Source: CAZNQW01 sp964575225
GTDB lineage: Bacteria; Chloroflexota; Anaerolineae; JAAYZQ01
Direction: 5' to 3'
Assembly: GCA_964575225.1 (NCBI GenBank)
Contig: CAZNQW010000005.1
Coordinates: 1-50,073, forward strand
DNA: 50,073 nucleotides
Shown one piece after another: positions 49,547-50,073 of the stretch. Under the pieces are notes generated by a model. It had not been told where the DNA came from and made no database searches. It saw only the letters and a program-made list of their open reading frames with translations. A program made the translations under genes and the position numbers. How positions within the stretch are numbered: position 1 is the stretch's first letter; the number at the start of each line of letters is the position of its first letter.

Positions 49547-50073
49547 CTAGAGCGGATTGCCCGCATAGTCAAAGTGGACGTACAGGTCGGTGAGGGCTTC
49601 TTCGGCCGCAGGGCTGGGGCTGGTGCGGGCGTATTCGATACCCGCCTTCAGCTCGTCTTCGACGCTGGCACCCATCGCTTCGTCCTCGTCTTCGGTCAGC
49701 ATGCCCCACGCTCGGAGTTGTTTGCCCAGCTTGAGGATGGCGTCCCTCTGGCGCCAGGCTTCGCGCTCTTCGGGCGGCATATAGGCCCCCGGGTCGCCGA
49801 TATAGTGGCCCAGGAAGCGATAGGTCTTGGCCTCGATAAAGCTGGGGCCTCCGCCTTCGCGGGCCAGATCGGCCGCCTCTTTGACGGCCTGGTAGACGGC
49901 GATGGCATCCATGCCATCCACGCAGGCGCCTGGGATGTTGTAGCTGCGGGCGCGGAGCGACAGCTCGCACTTGTAGGCGGTCTTGTGAAAGGGCTGCGAC
50001 AGGCCATACAGGTTGTTTTGACAGACATAAATGACGGGGATCTGCCAGTTGGCCGCCAGGTTCATCGATTCGT
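49547..50073 (-). CDS. 2-oxoacid (pyruvate/acetoin) dehydrogenase E1 component, alpha subunit, 5' truncated
   Basis: About 175 C-terminal residues are visible; the rest lies beyond the window end. It enters at ESMNLAANWQIPVIYVCQNN, which is the end of the thiamine-diphosphate motif, then YGLSQPFHKT, FIEAKTYRFLGHYIGDPGAY and a helical C-terminus. These are standard for PdhA/AcoA. It is the first visible gene of the E1-gap-pgk-larA-lpd run. The real start codon is not in the window; the Met at 50065 is internal. Confidence 0.93.
   Translation of the reverse strand, partial: ESMNLAANWQIPVIYVCQNNLYGLSQPFHKTAYKCELSLRARSYNIPGACVDGMDAIAVYQAVKEAADLAREGGGPSFIEAKTYRFLGHYIGDPGAYMPPEEREAWRQRDAILKLGKQLRAWGMLTEDEDEAMGASVEDELKAGIEYARTSPSPAAEEALTDLYVHFDYAGNPL

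Noticed and set aside
1..50073. tRNA, rRNA, CRISPR arrays, phage or transposase genes
   Set aside because: I looked for cloverleaf or rRNA-like sequence, regular repeats and integrase or transposase motifs and saw none; a short RNA without strong features could be missed by eye.

Overview
This is one scaffold from a metagenome-type assembly of a high-GC bacterium. Gene content points to the phylum Chloroflexota, probably an Anaerolineae-like lineage: Pro-Thr tails on surface proteins, an FHA plus winged-helix protein, a CpXC zinc-ribbon protein, a Pknb-like kinase with one membrane segment, YfhO and PMT-type membrane glycosyltransferases, and type II (archaeal-type) GAPDH with an archaeal-type PGK. 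The assignment is an inference from gene content. Two assembly problems are visible: an Illumina adapter with index at bases 1-45, and a 100-N gap at 45802-45901 whose two flanks are the same 55 bases.

Layout. 46-13842: a truncated peptide-type solute-binding lipoprotein, a surface GH3-like protein, a Ser/Thr kinase, an FHA/winged-helix protein, a CpXC protein, a three-gene unit headed by a YgfK-like flavin/iron-sulfur oxidoreductase, an orphan response regulator with Glu at the phospho-acceptor site, and a double-PDZ protein. 13874-21479: a translationally coupled operon of a GT2 glycosyltransferase, two PMT/ArnT-like glycosyltransferases and a YfhO protein. 21790-27086: a cstA-led operon with two paralogous small proteins, two paralogous ArsA/Get3-type ATPases and a TPR membrane protein. 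27288-30711: xdhC divergent from coxD and coxE-like genes.

30822-42436 is the most unusual region. A GntR/UTRA regulator leads a tightly packed set: metallo-beta-lactamase hydrolase, UPF0261 (Tm-1-like), UroD-like, class I DhnA-type aldolase, a second UPF0261, a second UroD-like and a RuBisCO-like protein. A cyclase-family hydrolase and an SDR dehydrogenase are divergent, and an MFS transporter lies downstream. This reads as a catabolic pathway for an unknown carboxylated, possibly sugar-acid-like, substrate. It contains no recognisable kinase, which sets it apart from the RuBisCO-like-protein pathways I can name (methionine salvage, apiose/isoapionate).

42579-50073 is a same-strand run of E1 alpha, E1 beta, type II GAPDH, archaeal-type PGK, LarA-like racemase, DUF2284 and dihydrolipoyl dehydrogenase. 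It could take triose phosphate and lactate or pyruvate to acetyl-CoA, although no E2 is in view.

Regulation. Several sigma-70-like promoters with 17-bp spacers can be read. The coxD and gntR promoters each carry the inverted repeat TCGAT-W-ATCGA at almost the same distance (54 and 55 bp) upstream of the -10 box, which suggests that one regulator controls both the cox/xdhC genes and the RuBisCO-like-protein cluster.
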